Origin: Brevinematales bacterium
Lineage (GTDB): Bacteria; Spirochaetota; Brevinematia; Brevinematales; Thermospiraceae
Direction: 5' to 3'
DNA length: 64,000 bases
Assembly (NCBI GenBank): GCA_026417555.1
Contig: JAOADA010000002.1
Coordinates: 1-64,000, forward strand
Shown here: in pieces, positions 1 to 8,829 of the stretch
Position numbering within the stretch: position 1 is the first letter of the stretch
Layout of the letters: each line of letters opens with the position of its first letter
Position numbers and translations under genes: made by a program
Notes under the pieces: generated by a model
Databases searched by the model: none
Told to the model about the DNA's origin: nothing
The model's input: only the letters and a program-made list of their open reading frames with translations

Positions 1-197
1 GCAGAATTAAGCATGCCAGAGCCGGCTGGACCTAAATACCTTGCTGTCCATACGCCAACAAAAAGCCCCACCCCCATACGAAAAACTTTATCAAGAGAGA
101 GCCAGCCAATGTTTTCAACTACACGCAAAAGCATGGGGCGACCAGAAAGCCATTTGCCTACAAACGGTAAGGAGAGCAACAAATTTTGCATATTCAT
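1..197 (-). CDS. Polysaccharide flippase (Wzx/MATE-like), N-terminal part only
   Basis: Reading the minus strand from ATG at 197 gives 65 codons that stay open to the window edge. The peptide has a hydrophobic N-terminus followed by a segment containing NIGWLSLDKVFRMGVGLF and then ARYLGPAGSGMLNS. This matches the start of oligosaccharide or O-antigen flippases, where a helix with W..LxK is followed by ARYLGPxxFG. Such proteins move undecaprenyl-linked sugar units across the inner membrane. A GAGGT ribosome site lies just upstream, and a TTGATT/TACAAT promoter at 213-241 leaves only a leader of about nine bases. It diverges from a GT-C type glycosyltransferase, so the two may belong to one surface-glycan locus. 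Only the first part is visible, so family level is all that can be supported. Confidence 0.7.
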   Translation of the reverse strand, partial: MNMQNLLLSLPFVGKWLSGRPMLLRVVENIGWLSLDKVFRMGVGLFVGVWTARYLGPAGSGMLNS

Positions 198-212
198 ATA
201 ACCTCATCTAAT

Positions 213-241
213 ATTGTACAGAAAAAGAAAAGAAAAATCAA
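213..241 (-). promoter_or_regulatory. Vegetative promoter of the flippase gene
   Basis: On the minus strand, TTGATT (236-241) and TACAAT (213-218) are separated by 17 bases. The predicted start is near 206, directly upstream of the GAGGT site and the ATG at 197. Confidence 0.6.
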
Positions 242-574
242 CTTTTTTCTTCCTATACTGTGTACATTTTGCCAGACAAGGCATAGAAAAAACTTTTGGA
301 GGCATGAAAAAATCGCAAAGAAAAAATAAAATGACCAAAAATCTCGGCAATAAGCTTTTTCCTTGTTTCATTCCTTGATTCTCTTGTTCACGGTCTTTTG
401 CATGATACGAGATGTTATCAGATTTTTGAGGAGAGAGACATTCTCTAAGCAAGCCTCCTCATCCAAGCAAAAAGAGGCTTCGTGCCTCTAGAAGTTTGGA
501 AACAAAGAAATTTTCTTCTCTTTTTTATACAGAATTGACCTCGCCTCTCTCCCCACATACCAAAGACATCCTTC
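242..574. other. AT-rich intergenic region between divergent genes
   Basis: No convincing gene is visible. A short minus-strand open frame (204-452) has a low-complexity lysine/phenylalanine-rich translation and overlaps the flippase promoter, so it is not accepted. Two mutually exclusive small hairpins can form: AAGCCTC (451-457) with GAGGCTT (474-480), or GAGGC (474-478) with GCCTC (484-488). They lie upstream of the promoter at 575 and have no clear role. Confidence 0.4.
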
Positions 575-603
575 TTGATTTTTCTTGCATTTCCTTTTAT
601 ACT
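575..603 (+). promoter_or_regulatory. Vegetative promoter of the membrane glycosyltransferase
   Basis: TTGATT (575-580) and TATACT (598-603) are 17 bases apart. Transcription would start near 610, so the upstream ATG at 496 cannot be the start and the ATG at 655 is supported. Confidence 0.7.
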
Positions 604-654
604 TTTTCAAACTTTCAAAAGTACAAAAGTACAAAGGAAAAAAGAGGAAGAAAT

Positions 655-2475
655 ATGTTTTTTCTTCAAAGTTTCTGGGGATTGTGGTATATCACTTTTT
701 TACCAGGGTTTATCTTCTTGCGTCTTGCTCGATGGAGGGCATGTTTTCTTTTTGAATTGGTGGGAAGCATGGGATTGAGTCTGTTATTCAACTACGGTCT
801 CCTCTTCTTGGCCACCCTTCTGAGGTTACCTCTGAGAGGGACCGTCTGGGCCATGTCTCTTGTGTTTCTCCTTCTCTTGATCTGGCTCCTGGTACGCGAG
901 AATCCCCGCCATCGTCAACAAAGCTTTGTGGTTATTCTCTTTTCTCTTGGAATGCTTTTCTTTCTCTGGTTTCTTAACCAGTTTGTGGCAAAATCAGGGA
1001 GTATTCCTTGGGCAGGAGATGATCTCCTTGGGTGGAACACCTGGGCTCTCGCCTGGTACGAAGGCAAAGGGATATTCACTCAGCAAAACTTCTACCCCCA
1101 AATGCTTCCTATAACCTGGGCAACATCATATCTTTTCAGCGGAACAAGCGAGATCTTCTTCTTTTCAAGGAGTCTGATGCCATACTTTTTCTTTGGAATT
1201 TTTCTCACTGGATTGGCCCTCTGGTGGACTGAGAGAAAAACTCTCACACTTTTTGGTCTGATAAGTCTTGGGTGGCTTTTTGTGCTATGGAGACATTTTC
1301 CCCGAATGACCATGGGGCTTGCCGACATCCCTGCTGCTTTTTTTGGCTTTGCTTCCTTTGGTTTCTTTCTCCTCTTCCGACGTACTCGCGATTATGTCCC
1401 CCTCTGGATCTCGCTACTCCTTGCCACAGCAAGTGCTCTTACAAAACAATATGGAATACTTTATTGGATGGGTTTATGGATCCTTGTTCTCTTTGAAGGT
1501 GTCAAAAACACGCAACTCTGGCAAAAAAAAGTTTTCTGGCTTGTCGCTGGTCTCTGCCTTCTCTTCATCGGTGCATGGTATGGATATGGCTTTTTTGCCC
1601 AGGGATATCATCATTCCCTTGTGAGCTTGATATCCTCAGGACCTTTTGAAGCCTACGCTTCCCATCCCTTGGTCAATAAAGAATCTTCCTCTTTGTTGTC
1701 ATCCCTTGGAAATACTCTCATCAAAAGTACCCTTTTCTTGATGGAGCAATTTCGTCATCCCCTTTTCTTTGTAGCCATGCTTCTTTTCACTGGGATAAGC
1801 CTTTGGATCCGACCATATGGGGGAGTTTTTCTCGTTATTACTCTCCCTGCCTTTCTTTTTTGGAGTGAACTGATAGCCTATGATATTCGAAACTTCTCGG
1901 TAGGACTTGTCTTCTTTGTTTACCAGGCTGGTATAGGCCTAGGATGGGTGATAGAAAAAATCCTCACAGCCTTTCCCCTTCTTGACAAAGGATGGAAACA
2001 CTTTCTTTCGTTTCTCGAAAAAAGTGAAAACTATGGGAAACACATCCTTCCCCATTGTCTGATATTTCTTTGGATAACGCTGAGCACCCTCCTGATAAGC
2101 GGAAGCCTTTTCTTTTCTCAAAGCTATCTTATGAACCAACAAAACCAACGTATGAAAATCTACGTTGGCAACCACCGCGAAGTAAATGCCATGCTCTATG
2201 CCTACCTCTCCATCCATCCAGAAACGGTGATATATACAGACTATCCTTTTATCCGTTATATGCCAGAGGTGAGGTATATACTTTCTGCTTTTACAAACCT
2301 TTCTCAGATTGAAACGGCACTTTCTTCTCATGAAAAAGTGGCTTTCCTCATTATCACCACCAATGGTTTTCCACCCTCCAAATTTTCTCCAGAGGTGGAA
2401 AGCTTTTTTCAGAGTAGCAAAACACTCGTCAAAAAAGCAGATGTGGGAACAGGTCTTTTGATAGAAAAGAGATAG
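655..2475 (+). CDS. GT-C fold membrane glycosyltransferase (PMT/GT39-like)
   Basis: A 606-residue polytopic membrane protein with about ten to twelve hydrophobic segments. Early in the protein, after the third or fourth helix, an external loop carries the acidic motif WAGDDLLGW followed by NTWALAWYEGKG. This resembles the acidic first-loop catalytic motif of GT-C transferases that use polyprenyl-phosphate sugars, and the C-terminal 100 residues form a soluble domain. ATG 655 has a GAGGAAG ribosome site and lies downstream of the promoter at 575-603, whereas the longer frame from 496 starts before that promoter. A strong terminator follows. Acceptor and sugar cannot be told. An O-antigen ligase or another lipid-linked-sugar enzyme is the main alternative. 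Confidence 0.65.
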   Translation: MFFLQSFWGLWYITFLPGFIFLRLARWRACFLFELVGSMGLSLLFNYGLLFLATLLRLPLRGTVWAMSLVFLLLLIWLLVRENPRHRQQSFVVILFSLGMLFFLWFLNQFVAKSGSIPWAGDDLLGWNTWALAWYEGKGIFTQQNFYPQMLPITWATSYLFSGTSEIFFFSRSLMPYFFFGIFLTGLALWWTERKTLTLFGLISLGWLFVLWRHFPRMTMGLADIPAAFFGFASFGFFLLFRRTRDYVPLWISLLLATASALTKQYGILYWMGLWILVLFEGVKNTQLWQKKVFWLVAGLCLLFIGAWYGYGFFAQGYHHSLVSLISSGPFEAYASHPLVNKESSSLLSSLGNTLIKSTLFLMEQFRHPLFFVAMLLFTGISLWIRPYGGVFLVITLPAFLFWSELIAYDIRNFSVGLVFFVYQAGIGLGWVIEKILTAFPLLDKGWKHFLSFLEKSENYGKHILPHCLIFLWITLSTLLISGSLFFSQSYLMNQQNQRMKIYVGNHREVNAMLYAYLSIHPETVIYTDYPFIRYMPEVRYILSAFTNLSQIETALSSHEKVAFLIITTNGFPPSKFSPEVESFFQSSKTLVKKADVGTGLLIEKR

Positions 2476-2486
2476 GATTGTCCTAG

Positions 2487-2520
2487 AAAAAAAGCCTTCC
2501 CTGTAGGAAGGCTTTTTTCT
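2487..2520. terminator. Bidirectional rho-independent terminator
   Basis: A 13-base-pair stem AAAAAAGCCTTCC/GGAAGGCTTTTTT (2488-2500, 2506-2518) with a five-base loop. The A and T ends give a U-tract on both strands, so it can serve the glycosyltransferase (+) and the convergent gene ending at 2565 (-). Confidence 0.85.
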
Positions 2521-2564
2521 TTTTTTGGTTCGTCTCTCACGAGAAAACTTGTCACACCCCTCAC

Positions 2565-3038
2565 CTACTGTCGCGTTTTGGTAGAAACAATTTTCCATTT
2601 CCCATCAATCTTTTTGAGAAGATAATCAACCGACATGGTAATGGTGGGTTTTATTTTGGCTCTTTCCTCCGGTGTGGTAAACTCACTCACTTCTGTTGAT
2701 GTATTCTTGATAAGCCAACGAGTCGTAACCACCGCATACTGAAGACTTCCGTTGGTATAGATCTCTGCCTGAACAATCTCATATCCTCCAAGTTTGTCCA
2801 TTTCTTCCTTCAACCAGGCTTTGGCATTTTTGTTACTCTGAAGATTAGAGAGAATCATAAGGGTTTTCTTTTTTTCATTTTCCTCGGTGAGAAGGAGAAG
2901 ATACTCATAATCCCCCTTCATGAGAAAAATACACGCTGCATCTACCACCAACACCGGATTGGAATAATCAAGTCCCTTGGATTGAGATACAAGCAAGAAA
3001 ACTAACAGACTCAAAACAAAAAGCCACGATTTACGCAT
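2565..3038 (-). CDS. Small exported protein, NTF2-like fold possible
   Basis: A 157-residue protein with an N-terminal signal sequence (MRKSWLFVLSLLVFLLVSQS) and a mature region of about 137 residues. The alternation of strands, with a C-terminal KKIDGKWKIVSTKTR, resembles the last strands of NTF2-like or DUF4878-type lipid-binding folds, where a 'dGkWkI' strand is typical. I do not recognise a specific family. It lies alone between the convergent glycosyltransferase and the divergent SurA-like gene and uses a GGAGG ribosome site. Location is probably the periplasm. No catalytic motif is visible. Confidence 0.6.
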   Translation of the reverse strand: MRKSWLFVLSLLVFLLVSQSKGLDYSNPVLVVDAACIFLMKGDYEYLLLLTEENEKKKTLMILSNLQSNKNAKAWLKEEMDKLGGYEIVQAEIYTNGSLQYAVVTTRWLIKNTSTEVSEFTTPEERAKIKPTITMSVDYLLKKIDGKWKIVSTKTRQ

Positions 3039-3085
3039 AACGCCTCCCTTTGAGATATTTTTTTATCGGTAAAAAAAAGAAAAAC

Positions 3086-3114
3086 TTGATTTTTCTTGCC
3101 CTTCCGGCTAAAAT
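3086..3114 (+). promoter_or_regulatory. Vegetative promoter of the SurA-like gene
   Basis: TTGATT (3086-3091), 17-base spacer, TAAAAT (3109-3114). The bases after the -35 (TTGATTTTTCTTGC) repeat those of the promoter at 575. Confidence 0.7.
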
Positions 3115-3147
3115 TTTGTGTTGAAAAATCAGCACAAGGAGACGATT

Positions 3148-3834
3148 ATGCAAAAAAACTCTGTTGGATTCTCTCTCAGTATCGGTATCGCCATTGGACT
3201 TTGTGTGGGACTGGCGGGTGGTGCTTTGCTTATGAAGCTTCTTACTCCCAAGACACATCCTTCTCTTGAAATGTTTAACCCTCTCCCCAAAACCAAAGGC
3301 ACAAACTGGGTAGCTCAAGTAGGGGAATACACCATTACTCAGGAAGACCTCGACAGGGGACTTCAACTCTTCCTTTCTCAAGTACCCGCAAATCAAAGGG
3401 CACAGATTCTCAACAACCCCTCCCTCAAGAGCCAACTCCTCGAAGAATTTATCAACCAGTACGTCGTTTTGATGGAGGCCCTCAAAGACAAGGCCTTTGA
3501 TACTCCTGAGAACCGATTTCTCATTCAGGCCTCGGTACGACAAGCTGTGTATCAACTCTACCTCAAGAGCCGACTCCCGGCTGACACCTCTGTATTTCTT
3601 CCCACAGAGGCTGAAATCAACGCCTTTTATGAGCAAAATAGGGCCCAACTTTCAAGGATGAACATACCTGCTTCCCAGATGAAGCAGTTCATCCAACAAG
3701 AATTGGGCAACCGCAAACTTCAGGAGTGGGCAGCTCGCTATGTCATGCAACTGCGCGAAGGTTACCCCATCAAGCGAAATACCCAAACCTCTAGCACAGA
3801 CAACACCCTCTCTCCCCTTCCTCTCCAGAAATAA
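3148..3834 (+). CDS. Membrane-anchored SurA N-domain-like protein
   Basis: A 228-residue protein with an N-terminal membrane helix (about residues 6-28, glycine-rich) and then a periplasmic domain starting VAQVGEYTITQEDLDRGL. This is the characteristic opening of SurA/PrsA-type chaperones: a 'vg...it..el...' segment followed by helices that bind unfolded outer-membrane proteins. A stretch like LKSQLLEEFINQYVVLMEAL follows, as in the family. No parvulin isomerase domain is present, so only chaperone-like binding can be inferred. ATG 3148 is preceded by AAGGAG and follows the promoter at 3086. The in-frame TTG at 3118 lies too close to the -10. Its substrate is unknown. Confidence 0.7.
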   Translation: MQKNSVGFSLSIGIAIGLCVGLAGGALLMKLLTPKTHPSLEMFNPLPKTKGTNWVAQVGEYTITQEDLDRGLQLFLSQVPANQRAQILNNPSLKSQLLEEFINQYVVLMEALKDKAFDTPENRFLIQASVRQAVYQLYLKSRLPADTSVFLPTEAEINAFYEQNRAQLSRMNIPASQMKQFIQQELGNRKLQEWAARYVMQLREGYPIKRNTQTSSTDNTLSPLPLQK

Positions 3835-3838
3835 TCCC

Positions 3839-3871
3839 CACGGGGCTAAGACAGACCGTGTTAGCCCCGTG
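3839..3871 (+). terminator. Intergenic hairpin without U-tract
   Basis: Perfect 11-base arms CACGGGGCTAA (3839-3849) and TTAGCCCCGTG (3861-3871) around an 11-base loop. No T-run follows, so it may attenuate or protect mRNA ends rather than terminate. The next gene has no promoter of its own that I can see. Confidence 0.5.
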
Positions 3872-3905
3872 ATATTTACCCCGTAGAAAAACCAAGGAGC
3901 CCACT

Positions 3906-4853
3906 ATGCCTAAAAAAAACACCCTCTCACTTGTAATATGGTTGGGGCTATTCCTCTGTGTCACAGGAATCTATCTTCTTTTTCAAAAACCTTGGGAAAA
4001 GAAACACGTCTCCCCCTCAATTTTTCCTTGGTCATCTGATGAGGTGGTTTTTCTCAGCCGAACCTTTAACAAAACCAACGAAATAGAATATATAGCCTTT
4101 CAGCGCTTTGATAATGAGTGGTTTATGGTTTCCCCAATAAAAGAAAAGGCCCACCCAGAACTCCTGCATCGCTTACTGGATAATCTCAACCGTATCACCA
4201 GTGAGCAAGCCTTTGTCGTTTCCGATGAAACCAAATGGCAAGAGTATGGGTTTTCTCCTTATCTCTACCGTTTCGTGATCAGCAATACACAAGGGGAAAC
4301 ATTCACTCTCGATATTGGCTCGATCAGTGTGGGACAGAATTATTACTATGTACGTATCAATAACTCCCCCACGAATTATCAGGTGTATACGTTTAACCTT
4401 GTTGACCTTGTCCAGGATCGTGGAGAGTATCTCTGGCCAGATATTTTCGACATCCCGTTTGATAACTTAGAAAAAGTTCTTTTCTTCTTCCAGGGAAAAA
4501 AAATCGTAGAACTTCACACCAACGCCGGCGGATGGGAAATGGTCTATCCGGAGAACCGTCTTCTCACCAACTTCTCTGTCAAGTCTCTCCTCCTTGACTT
4601 CTACCCCATTCAGGCAGATCATTTTGTCACTTTTGGTCTCTCCCCTTCCCTTCTCAGACAGTACGGCCTCTCTTCTCCTCGATACGGGGTTATCTTTGTA
4701 GGACAAGGACGAAGCAACACCCTCTGGGTAGGAACACTCAGCAAAGATGGGTTTCTTCATGCGTATTCCCACGAGAAACAGGGCATCTTTGCTGTCTCAG
4801 AGAGTGAAATAATCAGCAAGTGGATAACCCAAGCATCCCAATTAACAAAGTAG
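3906..4853 (+). CDS. DUF4340 domain protein
   Basis: A 315-residue protein with one N-terminal membrane helix (about residues 8-26) and a large exported part. The pattern matches DUF4340: repeated short beta units with 'W.mv.P....a....v..ll..l..i' (EWFMVSPIKEKAHPELLHRL), then 'eygf.p......i......get.tl.iG' (QEYGFSPYLYRFVISNTQG), and a second similar unit beginning KKIVELHTNAGGW. In many bacteria such proteins sit beside ABC-2 or GldG-like transporters, but no transporter is present here. It is encoded 70 bases downstream of the SurA-like gene with AAGGAG before ATG and is probably co-transcribed with it. Function is unknown. Confidence 0.65.
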   Translation: MPKKNTLSLVIWLGLFLCVTGIYLLFQKPWEKKHVSPSIFPWSSDEVVFLSRTFNKTNEIEYIAFQRFDNEWFMVSPIKEKAHPELLHRLLDNLNRITSEQAFVVSDETKWQEYGFSPYLYRFVISNTQGETFTLDIGSISVGQNYYYVRINNSPTNYQVYTFNLVDLVQDRGEYLWPDIFDIPFDNLEKVLFFFQGKKIVELHTNAGGWEMVYPENRLLTNFSVKSLLLDFYPIQADHFVTFGLSPSLLRQYGLSSPRYGVIFVGQGRSNTLWVGTLSKDGFLHAYSHEKQGIFAVSESEIISKWITQASQLTK

Positions 4854-4861
4854 GAAAAAGT

Positions 4862-5470
4862 ATGGAGTATACTGCCGAAACCTTGCTTGGACTTTTTTAC
4901 CAGACGCCATATGTCAATGGGCTCGTGGTTTTCCAGGGCAGTGAGTACCAAGGGGTTATTTTCAAACGAGATTTGGAGAGATTGGTAGGAAAGCCAGGCT
5001 TCAGGGTGGAAAGGCTATTGCAACGTCTCTCATTTTCTCAGGTCGAGGAATTTTTGTTTGTCAAAGAACCTTCCCCCCATCTCCAGATCCCTCTTATCTT
5101 TTTGGAAAAGAGTGATCATCGACTCGTCTCGTATACAGAACTTCGATGGTATTTTCACCCCGAAGAGTTTGCTGTCTCAAGAGTCGAGGGCATCATAAGG
5201 ATGATGGAACACCCTCTCATTATCTGTAGTTTTTTGAAAACAGTACTCTACCAAAACCTTGCAGCCCTTGAATTTTTTGGGGCAGATCTCCTAGGGAAAA
5301 ACATCTACGCCTTTCTCCGGGAGTGGGCTCTTGAGGAAAAAGAAGGGTTTTTCATCGTCTATTCGGAGAAGGGACGGTTCCACCTTTTCATCAGCGAGGC
5401 AAAAGGGAAGGAGGGAGAGATGTGGGTATTTCAGTTTTTCCCTTTTCCTGCGTCCACCACCGCTGGCTGA
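4862..5470 (+). CDS. Hypothetical protein with PAS-like C-terminal half
   Basis: A 202-residue cytosolic protein. The region around residues 120-200 (LAALEFFGADLLGKNIYAFL, then a strand pair ending GRFHLFISEA and MWVFQFFPF) resembles a PAS core: a helix, a 'dllGk.i.dfl' turn and antiparallel strands. The first half is alpha/beta and unrecognised. The start chosen is ATG 4862, eight bases after the stop of the DUF4340 gene; the longer frame from 4820 runs inside that gene. Its last 80 bases overlap the 3' end of the methyltransferase on the other strand, and no terminator separates them. A ligand- or redox-sensing role is possible but not shown. Confidence 0.5.
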   Translation: MEYTAETLLGLFYQTPYVNGLVVFQGSEYQGVIFKRDLERLVGKPGFRVERLLQRLSFSQVEEFLFVKEPSPHLQIPLIFLEKSDHRLVSYTELRWYFHPEEFAVSRVEGIIRMMEHPLIICSFLKTVLYQNLAALEFFGADLLGKNIYAFLREWALEEKEGFFIVYSEKGRFHLFISEAKGKEGEMWVFQFFPFPASTTAG

Positions 5471-6221
5471 AAACTGCCGCCACAATGGCAAAGGCATTGG
5501 CTACGTTGAGTGAGAGCTTTTTTCCATAGAGGGGAATCGTTACCACATGATCCACAAGAGCAAGTGTTTCCTCCGGAAGTCCAAATTCTTCATTTCCCAC
5601 CACAACCACCAGGGGAGACGAAAAAGAACCCTCCCACACTGAAACTGCATGGGAAACTACCTCAAGGGCAAGAATAGCATACCCCTTTTCCCTATACTTG
5701 GCTATTCCCTCCTCTATCGTGGAAAACCTATGCACGTCCATCCATTCATGGGTGGACATACAGGTTTTTGCAACCCGAGGGTGAGAGACATCGGGGGTAA
5801 TCCCACAGAGCCCCACCTCACTCCATCCAAAGGCCTCAGCCGTCCGGATAATACTCCCTACATTAAAAGGAGAACGCACATCGGCAAGGAGAACTGCTGC
5901 CTCCCATCGCTTGAGGGCCTCTTCTCTATCACTCACAGGAAGAAGAAAATCCTCCTCTCTCGCCTCCTCGTGATTGAGCGCAAGAAGATGATGGTAGAGA
6001 TGGTACCACTCGTAGGAACACTGCTCAAGCCTTTCTTTTTTGGTGGTAAAAAGGGCACAAGCCTTTTGAAGTCGAGGGTGAGAGGAGGAGGCTATCCACG
6101 AAATACACTCCAAGAAGGCCTCCCTCTTTGAAGTATTTTTGATACTTTCCCTTGCCAACGACGCAAGTTTTCGGATTTTTTGAGAAACGGTTAACCTCTC
6201 AAAGGCCTCTCTTTGCATCAT
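5391..6221 (-). CDS. SpoU/TrmH-family RNA 2'-O-methyltransferase
   Basis: A 276-residue protein. The C-terminal 150 residues carry the three knotted SPOUT motifs: NVGSIIRTAEAFG (motif 1), VVVGNEEFGLPEE (motif 2) and IPLYGKKLSLNVANAFAIV (motif 3). These bind S-adenosylmethionine and place 2'-O-methyl groups on tRNA or rRNA ribose. The N-terminal 110 residues are helical and unlike the usual RlmB L30e-like substrate domain, so the target RNA cannot be assigned. Two adjacent ATG codons (6221 and 6218) overlap the holA stop; the second has the better distance from GGAGG. The last 20 or so residues, rich in serine and proline, lie beyond the conserved fold and overlap the convergent gene. Confidence 0.85.
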   Translation of the reverse strand: MMQREAFERLTVSQKIRKLASLARESIKNTSKREAFLECISWIASSSHPRLQKACALFTTKKERLEQCSYEWYHLYHHLLALNHEEAREEDFLLPVSDREEALKRWEAAVLLADVRSPFNVGSIIRTAEAFGWSEVGLCGITPDVSHPRVAKTCMSTHEWMDVHRFSTIEEGIAKYREKGYAILALEVVSHAVSVWEGSFSSPLVVVVGNEEFGLPEETLALVDHVVTIPLYGKKLSLNVANAFAIVAAVFSQRWWTQEKGKTEIPTSLPPSLLPR

Positions 6222-7144
6222 CCCTCCAATAAAAACACCTCAAAAAGAGCCTCGGCCACCTCTTCACGGGTACTTTTGGAGAGTTCTTCAAGATAGGCGA
6301 TGGAGGAAAACCATTCACTCAGTTTCTTTTGGGGTGTCTTGAGATCATACTCCCGAATTCTCTTTGCCTCAAAAAGGGAAATAGAAACCTTTTGAGCCCA
6401 CTGCTCCAACGACTGTTGGCCCCGTGTCTTATAGCTCCAGAGAAGACGGGTTGTCCGATAGACCATAGCCAAAATCCGCTGAAGAGATTCCCCCTCCAGA
6501 CGCAAACTCCGAAAGGCAGTAAGCGCAAGAGAGGGGTCACTCGTAAAAATCCCTCGTATAAGATCAAAAATAGAGTGATTAACAGCAGGAGTGAGAAGAC
6601 TCTGGCAAAGAGCCAGGGAAATCCTTGCTGTTTTCGAAGCCGCCTCTAAGAGAATAGCCATCATACGATCAATCTCCTCAAGGGATTCATGACTAATATC
6701 AAGAAGATATTCATACACCTCGGGATCTACTTTCATCCCTCGTTTTTGAAACTCCTCCCTCATAAACCTCTGGATATCCCTCCCATAGAGGGGTTTACAC
6801 TCCTCTATGGAAGCATATTTCTCAATACGCTGGAGAAACTTCTTGCTTACCGACAAAGCAGAGAGAACAAAGATATGCGGACTCTCTGACGCTACCACAC
6901 GAACAAGAGTTTCTTCCCAATCTGCCCTTGCCTCATCCTTCAGTTCATCCCAGTTCTTGAGAAGATACAATTCTCCCCCACCAAAAAGGAAATCAGAAAG
7001 CACCTCCTCTTCAAACACATGGGGAAGCATCTCAGAAACATACCGGATCTCTTTCTCCTTGTTAGGAAACTGCTCTTTCACCTCTTCCACACGACGCCGG
7101 CGAAGAACTTCATTTGGTCCATGGAAAAGAAACATCCGCTTCAT
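6218..7144 (-). CDS. holA: DNA polymerase III, delta subunit
   Basis: A 308-residue protein matching HolA, the subunit that opens the sliding clamp during loading. It has the N-terminal 'f.l.G.ne.l....' segment (MFLFHGPNEVLRRRRVEE), the 'pf......lv.l....' region, and the C-terminal helical domain with SIFDLIRGIFTSDPSLAL and ILAMVYRTTRLLW. Length is close to the usual 320-340. The ATG at 7144 has an excellent TTGGAGGGACAA leader; the open frame from 7198 would extend deep into the upstream gene. It overlaps the end of the lipoprotein gene by 35 bases and the start of the methyltransferase by 4, so the three are likely translated from one message. Confidence 0.85.
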   Translation of the reverse strand: MKRMFLFHGPNEVLRRRRVEEVKEQFPNKEKEIRYVSEMLPHVFEEEVLSDFLFGGGELYLLKNWDELKDEARADWEETLVRVVASESPHIFVLSALSVSKKFLQRIEKYASIEECKPLYGRDIQRFMREEFQKRGMKVDPEVYEYLLDISHESLEEIDRMMAILLEAASKTARISLALCQSLLTPAVNHSIFDLIRGIFTSDPSLALTAFRSLRLEGESLQRILAMVYRTTRLLWSYKTRGQQSLEQWAQKVSISLFEAKRIREYDLKTPQKKLSEWFSSIAYLEELSKSTREEVAEALFEVFLLEG

Positions 7145-7709
7145 TTGTCCCTCCAAGAAATGGTATGGTAGCAAAGTCCTGCGAAACACTCCACCCATAA
7201 TGAATATCCTCGCAAAGATACTGAGACCAACGAGAAAGAAGAAAAGAAAAAATCCCTTCCTCAGGGAAATTGGTTGTCACATAGACCCGATCAAAAACTA
7301 TCACATTCGACCGAAAAGGACTCGTTCCAATCCTCACATCAAAACTGCCCCTCATCTCATATATTTGACGATCTAAACCCACCATTTGATGACGAAGAGC
7401 AAAGAGAGACACCCGAATCTCTGCCTCTGGATAGTCATTGTCTATCATCCTATGAAAAACAAGAAGATTTCGCACAAGAGCATCTTGCACAGACATCCTC
7501 TTTCCCTCAAGAGAGGGGTGAATATCAAGAAAAAGACGTACCCGTCGTATCTCAAGCGGCAAGGCAAGCTCTCGTTTTCGAAGCTGAACCCACGCGTTCG
7601 TCCAGACCAGGCTTTCATAGCGATCAGTGGACTGAACCCCTCGCAAACACCCTTCCATCGACAAGAACACCCCCACCATCAGAAAAACAACGAAGAGTCG
7701 GCGTATCAT
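7110..7709 (-). CDS. Lipoprotein, possible LptE-like
   Basis: A 199-residue protein with a lipoprotein signal peptide: basic MIRR, a hydrophobic core and the lipobox LSMEGC (Cys at about 21). The mature part has the alternating pattern of a small alpha/beta protein, with IRRVRLFLDIHPSLEGKR followed by a helix and further strands. I do not recognise the family from sequence. Its position directly before holA, overlapping it by 35 bases, is the position of lptE (leuS-lptE-holA) in many proteobacteria, where LptE plugs the LptD pore that inserts LPS. That is context only. It begins just after the ilvC terminator with a GAGGAG ribosome site, and I see no clear promoter. Confidence 0.55.
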   Translation of the reverse strand: MIRRLFVVFLMVGVFLSMEGCLRGVQSTDRYESLVWTNAWVQLRKRELALPLEIRRVRLFLDIHPSLEGKRMSVQDALVRNLLVFHRMIDNDYPEAEIRVSLFALRHQMVGLDRQIYEMRGSFDVRIGTSPFRSNVIVFDRVYVTTNFPEEGIFSFLLSRWSQYLCEDIHYGWSVSQDFATIPFLGGTNEADVSFPWTK

Positions 7710-7735
7710 ACTCTCCTCTTGCCGTTTTCACTCAT

Positions 7736-7770
7736 CAAAAGAGGGCCACCTGAAGGTTTCAGATGGCCCC
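7736..7770 (-). terminator. Terminator of the ilvBNC operon
   Basis: The 12-base-pair stem 7743-7754/7758-7769 has one non-Watson-Crick pair, which is a G-U wobble when read on the minus strand. A CTCTTTTG tract follows on that strand. Confidence 0.75.
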
Positions 7771-7779
7771 TTTTTTCTT

Positions 7780-8829
<1,050 letters not shown>

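Noticed and set aside
204-452. 82-codon minus-strand open frame
   Set aside because: Low-complexity translation, overlaps the flippase promoter and ribosome site, and has no ribosome site of its own.
496-654. N-terminal extension of the membrane glycosyltransferase
   Set aside because: The start lies upstream of a clear promoter (575-603) and has no ribosome site, whereas ATG 655 has both in order.
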